From the NCBI GenBank assembly GCA_028698215.1, contig JAQVDY010000009.1:1-64000 (forward strand): a DNA stretch of 64,000 nucleotides, in the 5' to 3' direction. Under the pieces are notes generated by a model. The model was not told the origin of the DNA. It did not search any database and saw nothing but the letters and a program-made list of their open reading frames with translations. Source of the DNA: Actinomycetota bacterium (lineage in GTDB: Bacteria > Actinomycetota > Humimicrobiia > Humimicrobiales > Humimicrobiaceae). Of the stretch, positions 26,276-34,531 are shown piece after piece; positions within the stretch are counted from its first letter, which is position 1; every line of letters starts with the position of its first letter. The position numbers and the translations under genes are program-made.

Positions 26276-27407
26276 CCACCTGCTGGAAAAAATAAATTTT
26301 AAGGATTTACGGCATATAAGCGGTTTGCAAAGGCAAAAAATGATAAGGAACGCTGTTAAGGAGATATCACGGAAGGAAAAACTGATAATTACAGAAAAAG
26401 AAATTGATTTGCTGGCAGAAGAAATATACCTGGACAGTTTTGAATTCGGGCCCATAAGCTGCTTGATGTCAGACCCTGAAGTCACGGAGGTAATGATCAA
26501 TGATTTTAACCAGGTGCATGTGGAAAGGAATAATGAAATTATCAAAACCGGTATTGTTTTTCGAAGCCACAGCCATTTAAAAAATATAGTAGATAAAATA
26601 TTGAGCCCCCTGGGGCTAAGGGTGGATGAGAGTTTTCCCATGGTGGATGCCAGGTTAAAAGACGGTTCCCGGATAAATGTAATCATTTCCCCGGTATCAG
26701 TAAACCCCATGGTAGTTACCATAAGGAAGTTCAGGCAAAATATACTGGGGGTAGATGATTTAATAAGATTGGGAATGTTAAATCAGGATACAGCCCAATT
26801 CTTACGGAGCCAGGTAGAAAAGAAGGCAAACATTATGATCTCAGGGGGAACTTCTACCGGCAAAACCACTTTGCTTAATATTTTGTCCAACTTTATTTCT
26901 GCACAGGAAAGGATAGTAACCATCGAAGACACATTGGAGTTAAAACTCAACCTCCCCCATGTGATAAGGCTGGAATCCAAACCGGCCAACCTGGAAGCGA
27001 AAGGGGCGGTAACCATACGCCAGCTGGTTAAGAATTCGCTGCGTATGAGGCCTGACCGGATTATTGTAGGGGAAATAAGGGGGCCGGAAGCCATAGATGT
27101 ACTGCAGGCCATGAATACGGGGCATAACGGATCCTTGTCTACCCTTCATGCTAATTCCTGCCCAGATATGTTGTCCAGGCTGGAAACTCTGCTGCTGGTA
27201 AACAATTTTAACCTGACTGATGCCTCGGTTAAGAGAATTATTGCCTCTGCCTTGGATCTGGTGATCCATCTGGAAAAAAGAAAGGGGAAAAAAGTGGTGG
27301 ATAATATTAGTAAAATAATTTTTTCTCCCGCCAAGAATAAGCTGCATACCGTTCCGGTTTACCACCGGGAAAACATCGATGGGCAGGGAGGTTTGCAGAC
27401 TCAATGA
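26268..27407 (+). CDS. cpaF: Tad pilus secretion ATPase CpaF (TadA)
   Basis: 379 residues from the ATG at 26268, chosen because GAGG lies ten bases upstream; an ATG at 26253 is the alternative. Type II/IV secretion ATPase motifs: Walker A GGTSTGKTTLLN, the Asp box VTIEDTLEL, Walker B RMRPDRIIVGEIRG and the His box SLSTLHAN. It powers pilus extension and, in Tad systems, also retraction. It overlaps cpaE by 8 bases and the TadB-like gene by 4. Confidence 0.94.
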   Translation: MYNHLLEKINFKDLRHISGLQRQKMIRNAVKEISRKEKLIITEKEIDLLAEEIYLDSFEFGPISCLMSDPEVTEVMINDFNQVHVERNNEIIKTGIVFRSHSHLKNIVDKILSPLGLRVDESFPMVDARLKDGSRINVIISPVSVNPMVVTIRKFRQNILGVDDLIRLGMLNQDTAQFLRSQVEKKANIMISGGTSTGKTTLLNILSNFISAQERIVTIEDTLELKLNLPHVIRLESKPANLEAKGAVTIRQLVKNSLRMRPDRIIVGEIRGPEAIDVLQAMNTGHNGSLSTLHANSCPDMLSRLETLLLVNNFNLTDASVKRIIASALDLVIHLEKRKGKKVVDNISKIIFSPAKNKLHTVPVYHRENIDGQGGLQTQ

Positions 27408-28276
27408 TTGCCTGGTTAAACAAAACAGGTCCCCTGTTTATTTCTGGACTGGCAGTAATGTTAGGGGCATTGCTGTATGCTGCTTTAAAAAATTTTAAAA
27501 TGGCACAAAAATTGAAGGCTGGCTCCAACCAGCCGTACAGGCTGCCCCAAAAATTTAACCTGATGGCCGCAGTAGAAGCTTTTAGCCGCCATAAAAAGAT
27601 TTATATGGCTGTCTTGGCCCTGTCTTTTATGCTGTTATTTTATACAGTATTCGGCCATTGGGTATTTTCTGCCATACTGGCTGTCTGCCTGTCGGTAGCG
27701 GTTAATGAGTTCATGGCTAATATAAGGAGAAAAAACCACCATGCACTGCATGAGCAGGCTATCAGCTTCATAAGCTATATGATACTTATGCTTAGGGCTA
27801 AAAAGACTATCAGGCAAATATTTAAAAGTTACCTGGACCATTCACAAAAACCATTGAAAACCTATTTGGAGATTATGGTTAATGAGCTGGAATTTAATTT
27901 ATCTTTAAACCAAGCGCTGGATAATTTCAGCAACCGCTGCTGTACCAGGGAAATAAGGCTTCTGTCCAGTGCATTAAAAATAAATGACCGCATCGGGGGG
28001 AATTTGATATTTGTGCTGGAAAATATAAGCGACTCCTTAAAGCAGAGCCTGCAGGTTAAATCCAGGGCTGATACCTTGACCTTCCAGAGCAGGTTTTCTG
28101 CCATCATTATTTCACTGTTTCCCATTGCTGCTTTAGCCGGCCTGTACTTTTTTATGGGAAGCACAGTAAAAGACTTTTTTGAACTGCAAGTATCCAACAT
28201 AGTACTGATAGTGGGAGGATTGCTGGAAATAGCTGGAATCATAACCATAAAGAAGATACTGGGGGCAAGTCAATAA
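27404..28276 (+). CDS. tadB: Tad pilus inner-membrane platform protein, TadB-like
   Basis: 290 residues. N-terminal and C-terminal hydrophobic helices flank a cytoplasmic type II secretion F domain (around SFISYMILMLRAKKTIRQIF to SDSLKQSLQ). It forms part of the membrane platform that the ATPase turns or pushes. Start overlaps cpaF (ATGA). TadB is assigned by position before a second such protein. Confidence 0.85.
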   Translation: MIAWLNKTGPLFISGLAVMLGALLYAALKNFKMAQKLKAGSNQPYRLPQKFNLMAAVEAFSRHKKIYMAVLALSFMLLFYTVFGHWVFSAILAVCLSVAVNEFMANIRRKNHHALHEQAISFISYMILMLRAKKTIRQIFKSYLDHSQKPLKTYLEIMVNELEFNLSLNQALDNFSNRCCTREIRLLSSALKINDRIGGNLIFVLENISDSLKQSLQVKSRADTLTFQSRFSAIIISLFPIAALAGLYFFMGSTVKDFFELQVSNIVLIVGGLLEIAGIITIKKILGASQ

Positions 28277-29121
28277 TGGCAATGGTGGTAATGCTGTATG
28301 CGGCTTTTTGTGTCTCTTTGGGTGCTGCATTCCTGGCCTTTTTTAAAAAAAAGCCGCAAGCCGGCAACAGGCAAAAATCAGTTACCTGGAAGGGCTGGAA
28401 CCGGTTTATGTCCTGGCTGGGTAGAAAAAGCAAAATCAAGTTCGATGCCCCGCCGCAACAAAAGCTTAATGCCATGCTGCTAAAAACCAGAGGGATGACA
28501 GCGGCATCTTTTAGGGGCTACCAGGTATTTCTGGCAGTAATGATGTCAGCGGCTGCCCTTATAATGGTAAAAGGTTATGCTGCCAAGATAGGGTTGATGA
28601 TGGCAGGTTTTTGGGCTGGTTTTGCCCTCCCCGCTATAGTGCTAAGGCAGAACATCCAGGCCATAAACCGGGATATTTTACTGGATCTTCCCTATATACT
28701 GGATCTTTTGTACATAGCTACCCTGGCCGGCCAGAATATCTATAGGGCGGTAAATATCATGACCCAGAACTACGAAGGCCGCATAAGTGAAGAATTTAGG
28801 GGTTTTATCCAGGATATCGACTTGGGCCGGGGTAAAGAGGCTGCTTATCAAAACTTAATAGGCAGTCCCAACCCCCAGCAGTTTAAACATACCCTGGTGC
28901 TGCTTAATGTGGCAGAAGACTGCGGCAGCAATATTTCAGAAATACTGGCACAAAAGTCCAAACAGTTAAAGTTTGAAATATCCCAGCAGGCAGAAAGAAA
29001 ATCAAGAAGGGCTTCCCTCCTTATATTATTCCCCCTGGCTTTTCTGATACTCCCATCCTTTATGTTGATGGTGGGCGGCCCCCTGCTTTTTTCGCTGGGT
29101 GGAGAATTTATCAAGTTCTAA
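28276..29121 (+). CDS. tadC: Tad pilus inner-membrane platform protein, TadC-like
   Basis: 281 residues with about four membrane helices and a T2SF domain (LPYILDLLYIATLAGQNIYR onward). Its stop-start junction with tadB is TAATG. It pairs with TadB as the platform heterodimer. Confidence 0.85.
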   Translation: MAMVVMLYAAFCVSLGAAFLAFFKKKPQAGNRQKSVTWKGWNRFMSWLGRKSKIKFDAPPQQKLNAMLLKTRGMTAASFRGYQVFLAVMMSAAALIMVKGYAAKIGLMMAGFWAGFALPAIVLRQNIQAINRDILLDLPYILDLLYIATLAGQNIYRAVNIMTQNYEGRISEEFRGFIQDIDLGRGKEAAYQNLIGSPNPQQFKHTLVLLNVAEDCGSNISEILAQKSKQLKFEISQQAERKSRRASLLILFPLAFLILPSFMLMVGGPLLFSLGGEFIKF

Positions 29122-29173
29122 TTTGGAAAGGAGGTGAGGCAAGCTGGATAAAACAGTTAGAAAGGAGGTGAAA

Positions 29174-29341
29174 ATGATAACCAAGGCAAAGCTTATTTGC
29201 CAGAAAGGACAGTCAACATTGGAATATGCCCTGGTGGTGGTAATTGCAGGCATAATCAGTGCCGTGCTGGTTTCAGTGGGCAAACCAATGGTTATTGAAA
29301 TTATTTCCAATGTATTTGGAAAGATAGCAGAGATGGTATAA
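29174..29341 (+). CDS. flp: Flp-type pilin (short prepilin)
   Basis: 55 residues. A short charged leader ends in KG at residues 11-12, followed by QSTLEYALVVVIAG: a prepilin cleavage site with Glu at +5 and Tyr at +6, the hallmark of Flp pilins, then a hydrophobic helix. The mature subunit would be 43 residues. AAAGGAGG precedes the ATG. A second AAAGGAGG at 29127 precedes an in-frame CTG at 29144 that would add ten residues. Position right after the platform genes fits the major pilin. Confidence 0.9.
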   Translation: MITKAKLICQKGQSTLEYALVVVIAGIISAVLVSVGKPMVIEIISNVFGKIAEMV

Positions 29342-29361
29342 GGAAAGGAGTGACAGCTAAA

Positions 29362-29778
29362 ATGTTTAGGAGAAATAGGGAGGGACAAGCCAGCCTAGAA
29401 ATGGTACTGGTAATGCCCCTGCTGTTTACCATCATTTTAGCTGTCACCCAGGTCGGCCATATGGTTTATGTACAGAATACTATAGAACAGGCCAGCCGGG
29501 AAGCGGTCCGGGTTGCAGCTACCCAAAACAATATGGACCGGGCCCGGCAAACTGCTGCTGCCATCTGCCAATCTCTGGGTGATGGCAGGTTAAAAGTGGA
29601 TATAACCCATTCCGGTAATGGTATGCCCGGTATAGGGGATATGGTTACGGTAACAGTAATTTACAGCTATGGGGGCATAGCTAATATTATTAGGAATTTA
29701 TGGCAAAGATCATTAAATATAGAAGCCAGCAGCATGATGAGGATAGAATGCGAACGGAAAGAGGAAATATATCACTGA
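29362..29778 (+). CDS. tadE: TadE-like minor pseudopilin
   Basis: 138 residues from the ATG at 29362 (AAAGGAG 11 bases upstream; a GTG at 29350 is possible). The N-terminus REGQASLEMVLVMPLL carries a prepilin-like cleavage site followed by a hydrophobic helix, then EQASREAVRVAAT, typical of TadE. Probably processed by the same peptidase as the pilin and used as a minor pilus component. Its 3' end overlaps the next gene by 31 bases. Confidence 0.85.
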   Translation: MFRRNREGQASLEMVLVMPLLFTIILAVTQVGHMVYVQNTIEQASREAVRVAATQNNMDRARQTAAAICQSLGDGRLKVDITHSGNGMPGIGDMVTVTVIYSYGGIANIIRNLWQRSLNIEASSMMRIECERKEEIYH

Positions 29779-30167
29779 TATTCCTATCAGCAGCAGTAGT
29801 GGTGTTGATAGTTTTGATGCTGCTTTTTGACTTGTGCCGGGTATTTGCAGCCCGGGAAAGGACCAAGAATGCTTCAGATGCGGTGGTATTGGCCGTAGCC
29901 CAGGATTTGATTTATTTTAACCAGCAAGAACGCTGGGCATTAGCGGAAGAAGTAGTATGTTTTTACGGCTGCAGCCTGGTCTCCCTTTCTGTTGGCTATG
30001 ATGGGGTGGAGGCTGAAGTAAAAAGAGAGGTAAACCTGGTCCTGGTAGATAGAATTATTCCAGGCACGGGCACGGTGTACTCCAAGTCCAGGTCAGAGGT
30101 GGTTTATCCCTGGGACATTAGGTTTAACTATTGCGATTATTATAAATTTGATTATAGGGAGGACTAA
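29748..30167 (+). CDS. TadG/TadF-like pseudopilin, second TadE-family protein
   Basis: 139 residues from the ATG at 29748, with AGGA six bases upstream; an in-frame ATG at 29700 gives a longer hydrophilic start. The N-terminus ERGNISLIFLSAAVVVLIVL has one membrane helix, followed by RERTKNASDAVVLAVAQ, the pattern of the TadE-like proteins paired with TadE in actinobacterial Flp clusters. Last recognised pilus gene of the operon; its stop overlaps the start of the SSB-like gene. Confidence 0.75.
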   Translation: MRTERGNISLIFLSAAVVVLIVLMLLFDLCRVFAARERTKNASDAVVLAVAQDLIYFNQQERWALAEEVVCFYGCSLVSLSVGYDGVEAEVKREVNLVLVDRIIPGTGTVYSKSRSEVVYPWDIRFNYCDYYKFDYRED

Positions 30168-30523
30168 TGGACGATTTAAACCGTATATTTGTATTAGGTA
30201 ATCTTACCAAGGATCCTGAGCTTTGCTATACCCAGGAGGAGAAGCCTTATGCGGAGCTTACTATCGCTACTAACCAGTATTGGAAGGATTCCAGCGGGCA
30301 GGACAGGGATTCGGTAGAATTTATAAGGGTGACCTGCTGGAACAGGTTAGCTGAAAACTGCGCCAGCAGCCTGCATAAGGGAGAAAGGATTATGGCGGCA
30401 GGCCATATAAGGTTCAGGAGCAAAAAAGAGGAAGAGAATCAGAAAGGAGGAATATTTTTAATAGCAGATGCGGTAGCGGCCAGCCTGGAGTTTAACCGGC
30501 TGGTGGTGGCTTCCAACCAGTAA
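30167..30523 (+). CDS. Short single-stranded DNA-binding (SSB-like) protein
   Basis: 118 residues. The OB-fold of SSB is clear: NRIFVLGNLTKDPEL, then VEFIRVTCWNRLAENC and GERIMAAGHIRFRS. It lacks the long acidic tail with the DDDIPF-type tip that recruits partners, so it is either a secondary SSB or a DNA-uptake-related paralogue. It is coupled to the pilus operon by a TAATG junction, which may hint at DNA uptake through the pilus; this is inference. Confidence 0.85.
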   Translation: MDDLNRIFVLGNLTKDPELCYTQEEKPYAELTIATNQYWKDSSGQDRDSVEFIRVTCWNRLAENCASSLHKGERIMAAGHIRFRSKKEEENQKGGIFLIADAVAASLEFNRLVVASNQ

Positions 30524-30556
30524 GGCTGGGTTTTGCTGGCAGATAAAGAAAAATAA

Positions 30557-30757
30557 GGGTGGAATACCGGCCAAATTTTTCTTGGAAAACCCAAATCCGC
30601 TGTAAAGGGCAGTGCCAGGGCAAGATATTGTTCTCTAGCTCCTGGGAAAGCAAGATTCATGGCGGCGGAAGGGCTAGCAGCGGGGAAAGAGCTTTATGGC
30701 CCGGGCACGGTGCAGGCCTGCATCAAGGTAATAGAAGGTAAAATATTTATATTCTAA
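30557..30757 (+). other. Open stretch of 66 codons after the SSB-like gene, possible gene remnant or short gene
   Basis: This lies in the same frame as the SSB-like gene, after two in-frame TAA codons (30521 and 30554), and reads openly to a TAA at 30755. Codon choice resembles neighbouring genes. The C-terminal half reads MAAEGLAAGKELYGPG and continues with TVQACIKVIEGK. The only ATG is at 30659 (32 residues). No strong start exists for the whole stretch. I do not recognise it. It may be decayed, or start at a rare codon. It occupies most of the 333-base gap before the ychF gene. Confidence 0.3.
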
Positions 30758-30795
30758 GCCAGGCCCTATAAGTTGCTGGTCCCTGATGGGTTTAA

Positions 30796-30824
30796 TTGAC
30801 AACCCCTATTAAACTTACTATTAT
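30796..30824 (+). promoter_or_regulatory. Consensus promoter before ychF
   Basis: TTGACA at 30796 and TATTAT at 30819 with an optimal 17-bp spacer, 33 bases before the ychF start codon. Confidence 0.8.
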
Positions 30825-30856
30825 GGGACTGGTTTAGAATTAACTATTAGAATGAT

Positions 30857-31927
30857 ATGCAGGTGGGAATCATAGGGTTGCCCAATGTGGGCAAGTCTAC
30901 TATTTTTAATGTTATTACCAAGGCCAATGCGGTGGTTGCCAACTATCCTTTCTGTACCATAGAACCCAATACCGGGGTAATAAGTGTGGCAGACAACATG
31001 CTGGAAGGGTTATCCAAAATAGGGGAATCGGCCAAATTGACTTTTGCTTCCATACAATTTATGGATATAGCGGGATTAGTACAAGGAGCCAGCAGGGGAG
31101 AAGGGCTGGGAAATAAATTTTTATCCCATATAAGGGAAGCAGACATAGTGGTGCATGTGGTAAGATGTTTTACTGATAACAATATTGCCAGCCAGGGCCC
31201 GGTAGACCCGGTGGCAGATGCCCAAACCGTGAATGCTGAGTTATTACTAGCTGACCTGGAAACACTGCAAAGGGCCCGGGAAAAGCTCAAATCAGCAGCC
31301 AGGACCGGCGATAAACAGGCGGCAAAATACCTGGATTATTCGCAGGAATTGGCTGACAGGTTAAACCAGGAAGAAAAAGCTGATACTGCCAGCTGGCCCC
31401 AGGATGCAGCAGATTGGTTAAGCCAGCTTAACCTGTTGAGCCTAAAACCGGTAATATATGTGGCCAATATGGATGAGACAGATCAAAGCAGGCAGTACTT
31501 TGAAAAACTGGCAGTATGGGCAGGGCTGGAAAATACAGTCAAATTCTATGCACAGCTGGAGTGGGAGCTGGCGGATGTAGATGCGGAAGAAAGGCAGCAG
31601 TATGTACAGGAGCTGGGCATCGAAGGCGGGCCTGAACTGCTGGTTAACCGCTGTTACCGCTTGTTGGATTTGATTACTTTTTATACCATAAATAAGAATG
31701 AAGCCAGGGCCTGGCCCTTAAAGAAGCAAAGCAAGGCTATCCAGGCCGCAGGCAAGATACATACGGATATGCAAAAGGGTTTTATAAGGGCGGAAGTAAT
31801 TTCAGCAGAGGAGCTGCTAAAACTGGGTTCTTTTACCAAGGCCAGGGAAACAGGAAAGCTCCGGCTGGAAGGCCGGGATTATATAGTAAAAGACAGGGAT
31901 GTAATACAGGTAAGGTTCGCAGTATAG
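30857..31927 (+). CDS. ychF: YchF/OLA1-family P-loop ATPase/GTPase
   Basis: 356 residues, family length. G1 GLPNVGKSTIFNVI at residues 7-20, then NYPFCTIEPN (switch region) and DIAGLVQGASRGEGLGNKFL (G3), and a C-terminal TGS domain ending in the family's KDRDVIQVRF. YchF proteins prefer ATP, bind ribosomes and are linked to oxidative stress. The gene has its own promoter and no clear Shine-Dalgarno. Confidence 0.95.
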   Translation: MQVGIIGLPNVGKSTIFNVITKANAVVANYPFCTIEPNTGVISVADNMLEGLSKIGESAKLTFASIQFMDIAGLVQGASRGEGLGNKFLSHIREADIVVHVVRCFTDNNIASQGPVDPVADAQTVNAELLLADLETLQRAREKLKSAARTGDKQAAKYLDYSQELADRLNQEEKADTASWPQDAADWLSQLNLLSLKPVIYVANMDETDQSRQYFEKLAVWAGLENTVKFYAQLEWELADVDAEERQQYVQELGIEGGPELLVNRCYRLLDLITFYTINKNEARAWPLKKQSKAIQAAGKIHTDMQKGFIRAEVISAEELLKLGSFTKARETGKLRLEGRDYIVKDRDVIQVRFAV

Positions 31928-31945
31928 GCAGAAGGGGAGGGCAAT

Positions 31946-32866
31946 TTGACCATTAGGCGTTCTGATTATGAAAATTATGATTACCGTGAATTCTGGAGCG
32001 GACAAAAAAGGCTGTATGAAGATACTTCTGAAAAGCTGGCTTTAAAAAAAATGATGACCAAAGACAGCCCCAATAATTCTGTTTTCGCTGATGTGGGATG
32101 CGGTTATGGAAGGCTGTTTAGCCTGTATGAGAATTTTTCTACCATTATATTGATCGACTATTCCTTAAAGAATCTGCATATTGCTAAAAACAATATTGCC
32201 AAATATCTTAACTATAATCCCGGGCGGTTGGCTTCCATTCATTTTATAGCAGCTGATGCGTCCAGGCTTCCCTTAAGGGAGGCAACGGTTGATACCCTTC
32301 TTTCAGTGAGGCTGGTGCACCATCTCCCCCAGCCTGAACTGTATTTCAAGCAGGCAGCAAGGGTGCTTAAACCGGAGGGAACCTATATTTTGGAATTTGC
32401 CAATAAAAGAAACAGCAAGAATATCATAAGGGCTATGCTGGGCAAAATGGATACTTCTCCCTTTAGTTTGACCCCATCCAGAATAGGGGAAACCATACAG
32501 AATTATCACCCCCGCTACATTAAGGATATTCTTAACCGGAACGGTTTTAAGATAATCAGGCGCCTGAGCGTGTCCAATTTCAGGCTGCAGGCCATAAAAA
32601 GGGTTGTTCCCTTGAAATTGCTGATGTTTTTAGAGGATATATATCAAAATGCCTTCTCTTTTATAAACCTGGGGCCCAGTATTTTCCTAAAATCAGTATT
32701 AGAGAAGCCCCGGAATATGGAACACGGCAACCAATGGCCCCAAATGCTGGCCTGTCCCCATTGCGGAAACCCTGGTTTGGATTTTTACCCCCAGCAGGTA
32801 AAGTGCCGGGGCTGTAAAAAAATTTACCCGGTAGAAGAAGGCATCTATAATTTTAGGGTGGGCTAA
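31946..32866 (+). CDS. Class I SAM-dependent methyltransferase with C-terminal zinc ribbon
   Basis: 306 residues. TTG start with GGGGAGG six bases upstream. The SAM motif I is FADVGCGYGRLF, with IILIDYS as motif II and a UbiE/Methyltransf_11-like core (LSVRLVHHLPQPELYF). A C-terminal Trm112-like zinc ribbon has CPHC and CRGC pairs (about residues 272-292). The substrate is unknown; the Trm112-like tail is seen on methyltransferases acting on RNA, protein or lipids. Confidence 0.85.
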   Translation: MTIRRSDYENYDYREFWSGQKRLYEDTSEKLALKKMMTKDSPNNSVFADVGCGYGRLFSLYENFSTIILIDYSLKNLHIAKNNIAKYLNYNPGRLASIHFIAADASRLPLREATVDTLLSVRLVHHLPQPELYFKQAARVLKPEGTYILEFANKRNSKNIIRAMLGKMDTSPFSLTPSRIGETIQNYHPRYIKDILNRNGFKIIRRLSVSNFRLQAIKRVVPLKLLMFLEDIYQNAFSFINLGPSIFLKSVLEKPRNMEHGNQWPQMLACPHCGNPGLDFYPQQVKCRGCKKIYPVEEGIYNFRVG

Positions 32867-32889
32867 TGTATTGCCAAAATCAAATTAAT

Positions 32890-32917
32890 TTGTTACAATT
32901 GTGCTACAAACTATAAT
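32890..32917 (+). promoter_or_regulatory. rex promoter with TTGT/ACAA palindromes
   Basis: TTGTTA at 32890 and TATAAT at 32912 (16-bp spacer). The spacer contains two adjacent palindromes, TTGTTACAA (32890-32898) and TTGTGCTACAA (32899-32909), which resemble half-sites of Rex operators (TTGTGAA...TTCACAA). This would allow Rex to repress its own gene. The -10 box is only 15 bases before the ATG, so the mRNA would be almost leaderless. Confidence 0.6.
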
Positions 32918-32931
32918 TAAAGCTTTTAACC

Positions 32932-33582
32932 ATGAATGACATCATAGAACAGAAGGTTTATTCGGAAGGGGTTATTTCCCGCCTTTCACAATACTTAAAA
33001 TGCATTGTCCAGCTAAAAGAGCAGGGCAAGAGAACGGTGACCAGCAAAGAGATTAGCCGAAGCACCAAGATAAACAGTGCCGAGGTGAGAAGGGATTTAA
33101 TCTATTTCGGCATTAAGGGCAAAAGAGGGGTAGGGTTTAACATTGATGAACTGATTACTGCCTTTAACCGTATATTGGGTTATGACAAAGTAGTCAGGTT
33201 AGTGTTGATTGGCGCTGGAAATTTAGGAAAGGCAATCCTTAACTATGAGATTCTTAACCGGTTTGGATTCAGGGTAGAAAATGTATTTGACAATGATAAG
33301 CGGGTAATAGGCACTACTATTTCTGGTCATGAAGTGCTGGATATATATAAGATAAAGGAAATCATAACCGGGAAAGGCATAGAGATTGCTATCTTAGCAG
33401 TTCCTCCCCATTCAGCCCAGAAAGTTACTGACATGCTGGTGGAGTCTGGTATAAAAGTAATAATAAACTATACCTCGGTGCCGGTAAAAGCGCCTCCCCA
33501 TATAAATATACAAACTACAGACCCTATTGAAAAATTACTCCATACTCTGTATTATTTATCCCATATCGGTTACGCCAAGTAA
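32932..33582 (+). CDS. rex: Redox-sensing transcriptional repressor Rex
   Basis: 216 residues. N-terminal winged helix with TSKEISRSTKINSAEVRRDLIYFG, then an NAD(H)-binding Rossmann fold (VLIGAGNLGKAILNY) with the family FDNDKRVIG, AILAVPP and YTSVP motifs. Rex senses the NADH/NAD+ ratio and represses fermentative or respiratory genes when NADH is low. Its presence suits an anaerobic or facultative life style. Confidence 0.95.
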   Translation: MNDIIEQKVYSEGVISRLSQYLKCIVQLKEQGKRTVTSKEISRSTKINSAEVRRDLIYFGIKGKRGVGFNIDELITAFNRILGYDKVVRLVLIGAGNLGKAILNYEILNRFGFRVENVFDNDKRVIGTTISGHEVLDIYKIKEIITGKGIEIAILAVPPHSAQKVTDMLVESGIKVIINYTSVPVKAPPHINIQTTDPIEKLLHTLYYLSHIGYAK

Positions 33583-33599
33583 TAGACTAAAGAAATTCT

Positions 33600-34457
33600 A
33601 TGAGAAAAATTAGAGGTTGCTTCATAACCTTAATCATAATTATTTTCCTGGCTGCTTTGGTATTGCTGCTGGTATGGGCGTCGGATGGAAGAGAAAGCGG
33701 AACCCAGGATGCCGGTTTTCTTTCCCCTTCCAGGAATTTACTTTTTTTGGGGGTGGATGAGAGGGAAGGAAACAGCGAGTTCCAGGGCAGGACAGATACC
33801 ATACTGGTTTTTCATATCGGCGGATGGGGACAGCCCGACAGTTTGATATCCATACCCAGGGATACCAGGGTAGAGCTGGAAGGCCATGGATATGCCAAGA
33901 TTAATGCTGCTTATGTTTATGGGGGACAGGATATGGTCAAACAGGAAATTAGGGAACTTACCGGTATGGGTATAGATAATGTGATGCTGGTAAACTTTGA
34001 TGCTTTTAAAAGCATTATTGACTTGCTGGGAGGAGTAACCATAGAGGTCACCGAATCCCTACATGATCCCTTATCCGGGGCAGCTTTTGATCCGGGGACC
34101 TATAATATGGACGGGGAGCAGGCTCTTGCCTATGCAAGATGCAGGGCTACAGCCAGGGCAGACCTGGACCGGGTAGACAGGCAGCAGCAGTTGTTAAATG
34201 AACTGATCAAGCAAAAAGTAAATTTTAATACGGTAATCAAGTCCCCCCAGATTATAAGTGTATTAAATAAGGAAGCAGTTAGTGATTTTACCCTGGCGGA
34301 TTATATGGCTATAGGGTTGGTAATGTTTTCTTCCCAAGAGATAAACCGGCTCACCATACCTACCCAGGGAGCAAACATAGACGGCATCAGCTACCTGATT
34401 GCAGATCCTGCAGAAGTCAGGGCTTATTTGGGGCAATATATTAAGCTGGATTATTAA
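33600..34457 (+). CDS. LytR-CpsA-Psr (LCP) family wall-polymer ligase
   Basis: 285 residues. N-terminal membrane helix (about residues 7-26), then the LCP domain: LFLGVDEREG, GRTDTILVFHI, SLISIPRDTRVE, YAKINAAYVYGG and ALAYARCRATARADLDRVDRQQ. The conserved arginines and aspartates for the pyrophosphate-lipid substrate are present. LCP enzymes attach teichoic acids or capsule to peptidoglycan, supporting a monoderm wall. 17 bases after rex. Confidence 0.92.
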   Translation: MRKIRGCFITLIIIIFLAALVLLLVWASDGRESGTQDAGFLSPSRNLLFLGVDEREGNSEFQGRTDTILVFHIGGWGQPDSLISIPRDTRVELEGHGYAKINAAYVYGGQDMVKQEIRELTGMGIDNVMLVNFDAFKSIIDLLGGVTIEVTESLHDPLSGAAFDPGTYNMDGEQALAYARCRATARADLDRVDRQQQLLNELIKQKVNFNTVIKSPQIISVLNKEAVSDFTLADYMAIGLVMFSSQEINRLTIPTQGANIDGISYLIADPAEVRAYLGQYIKLDY

Positions 34458-34531
34458 TACCCATTAAAATTTTACCTTCCTTTATGATAATATGATTAAT
34501 AAATTAAAAAAGACAAGTGAAGGTGGTGAAA

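Noticed and set aside
30559-30741. 60-codon ORF starting with GTG at 30559
   Set aside because: The residue pattern (many W, G, S and R) is not protein-like; the other frame at 30557-30757 looks more coding.
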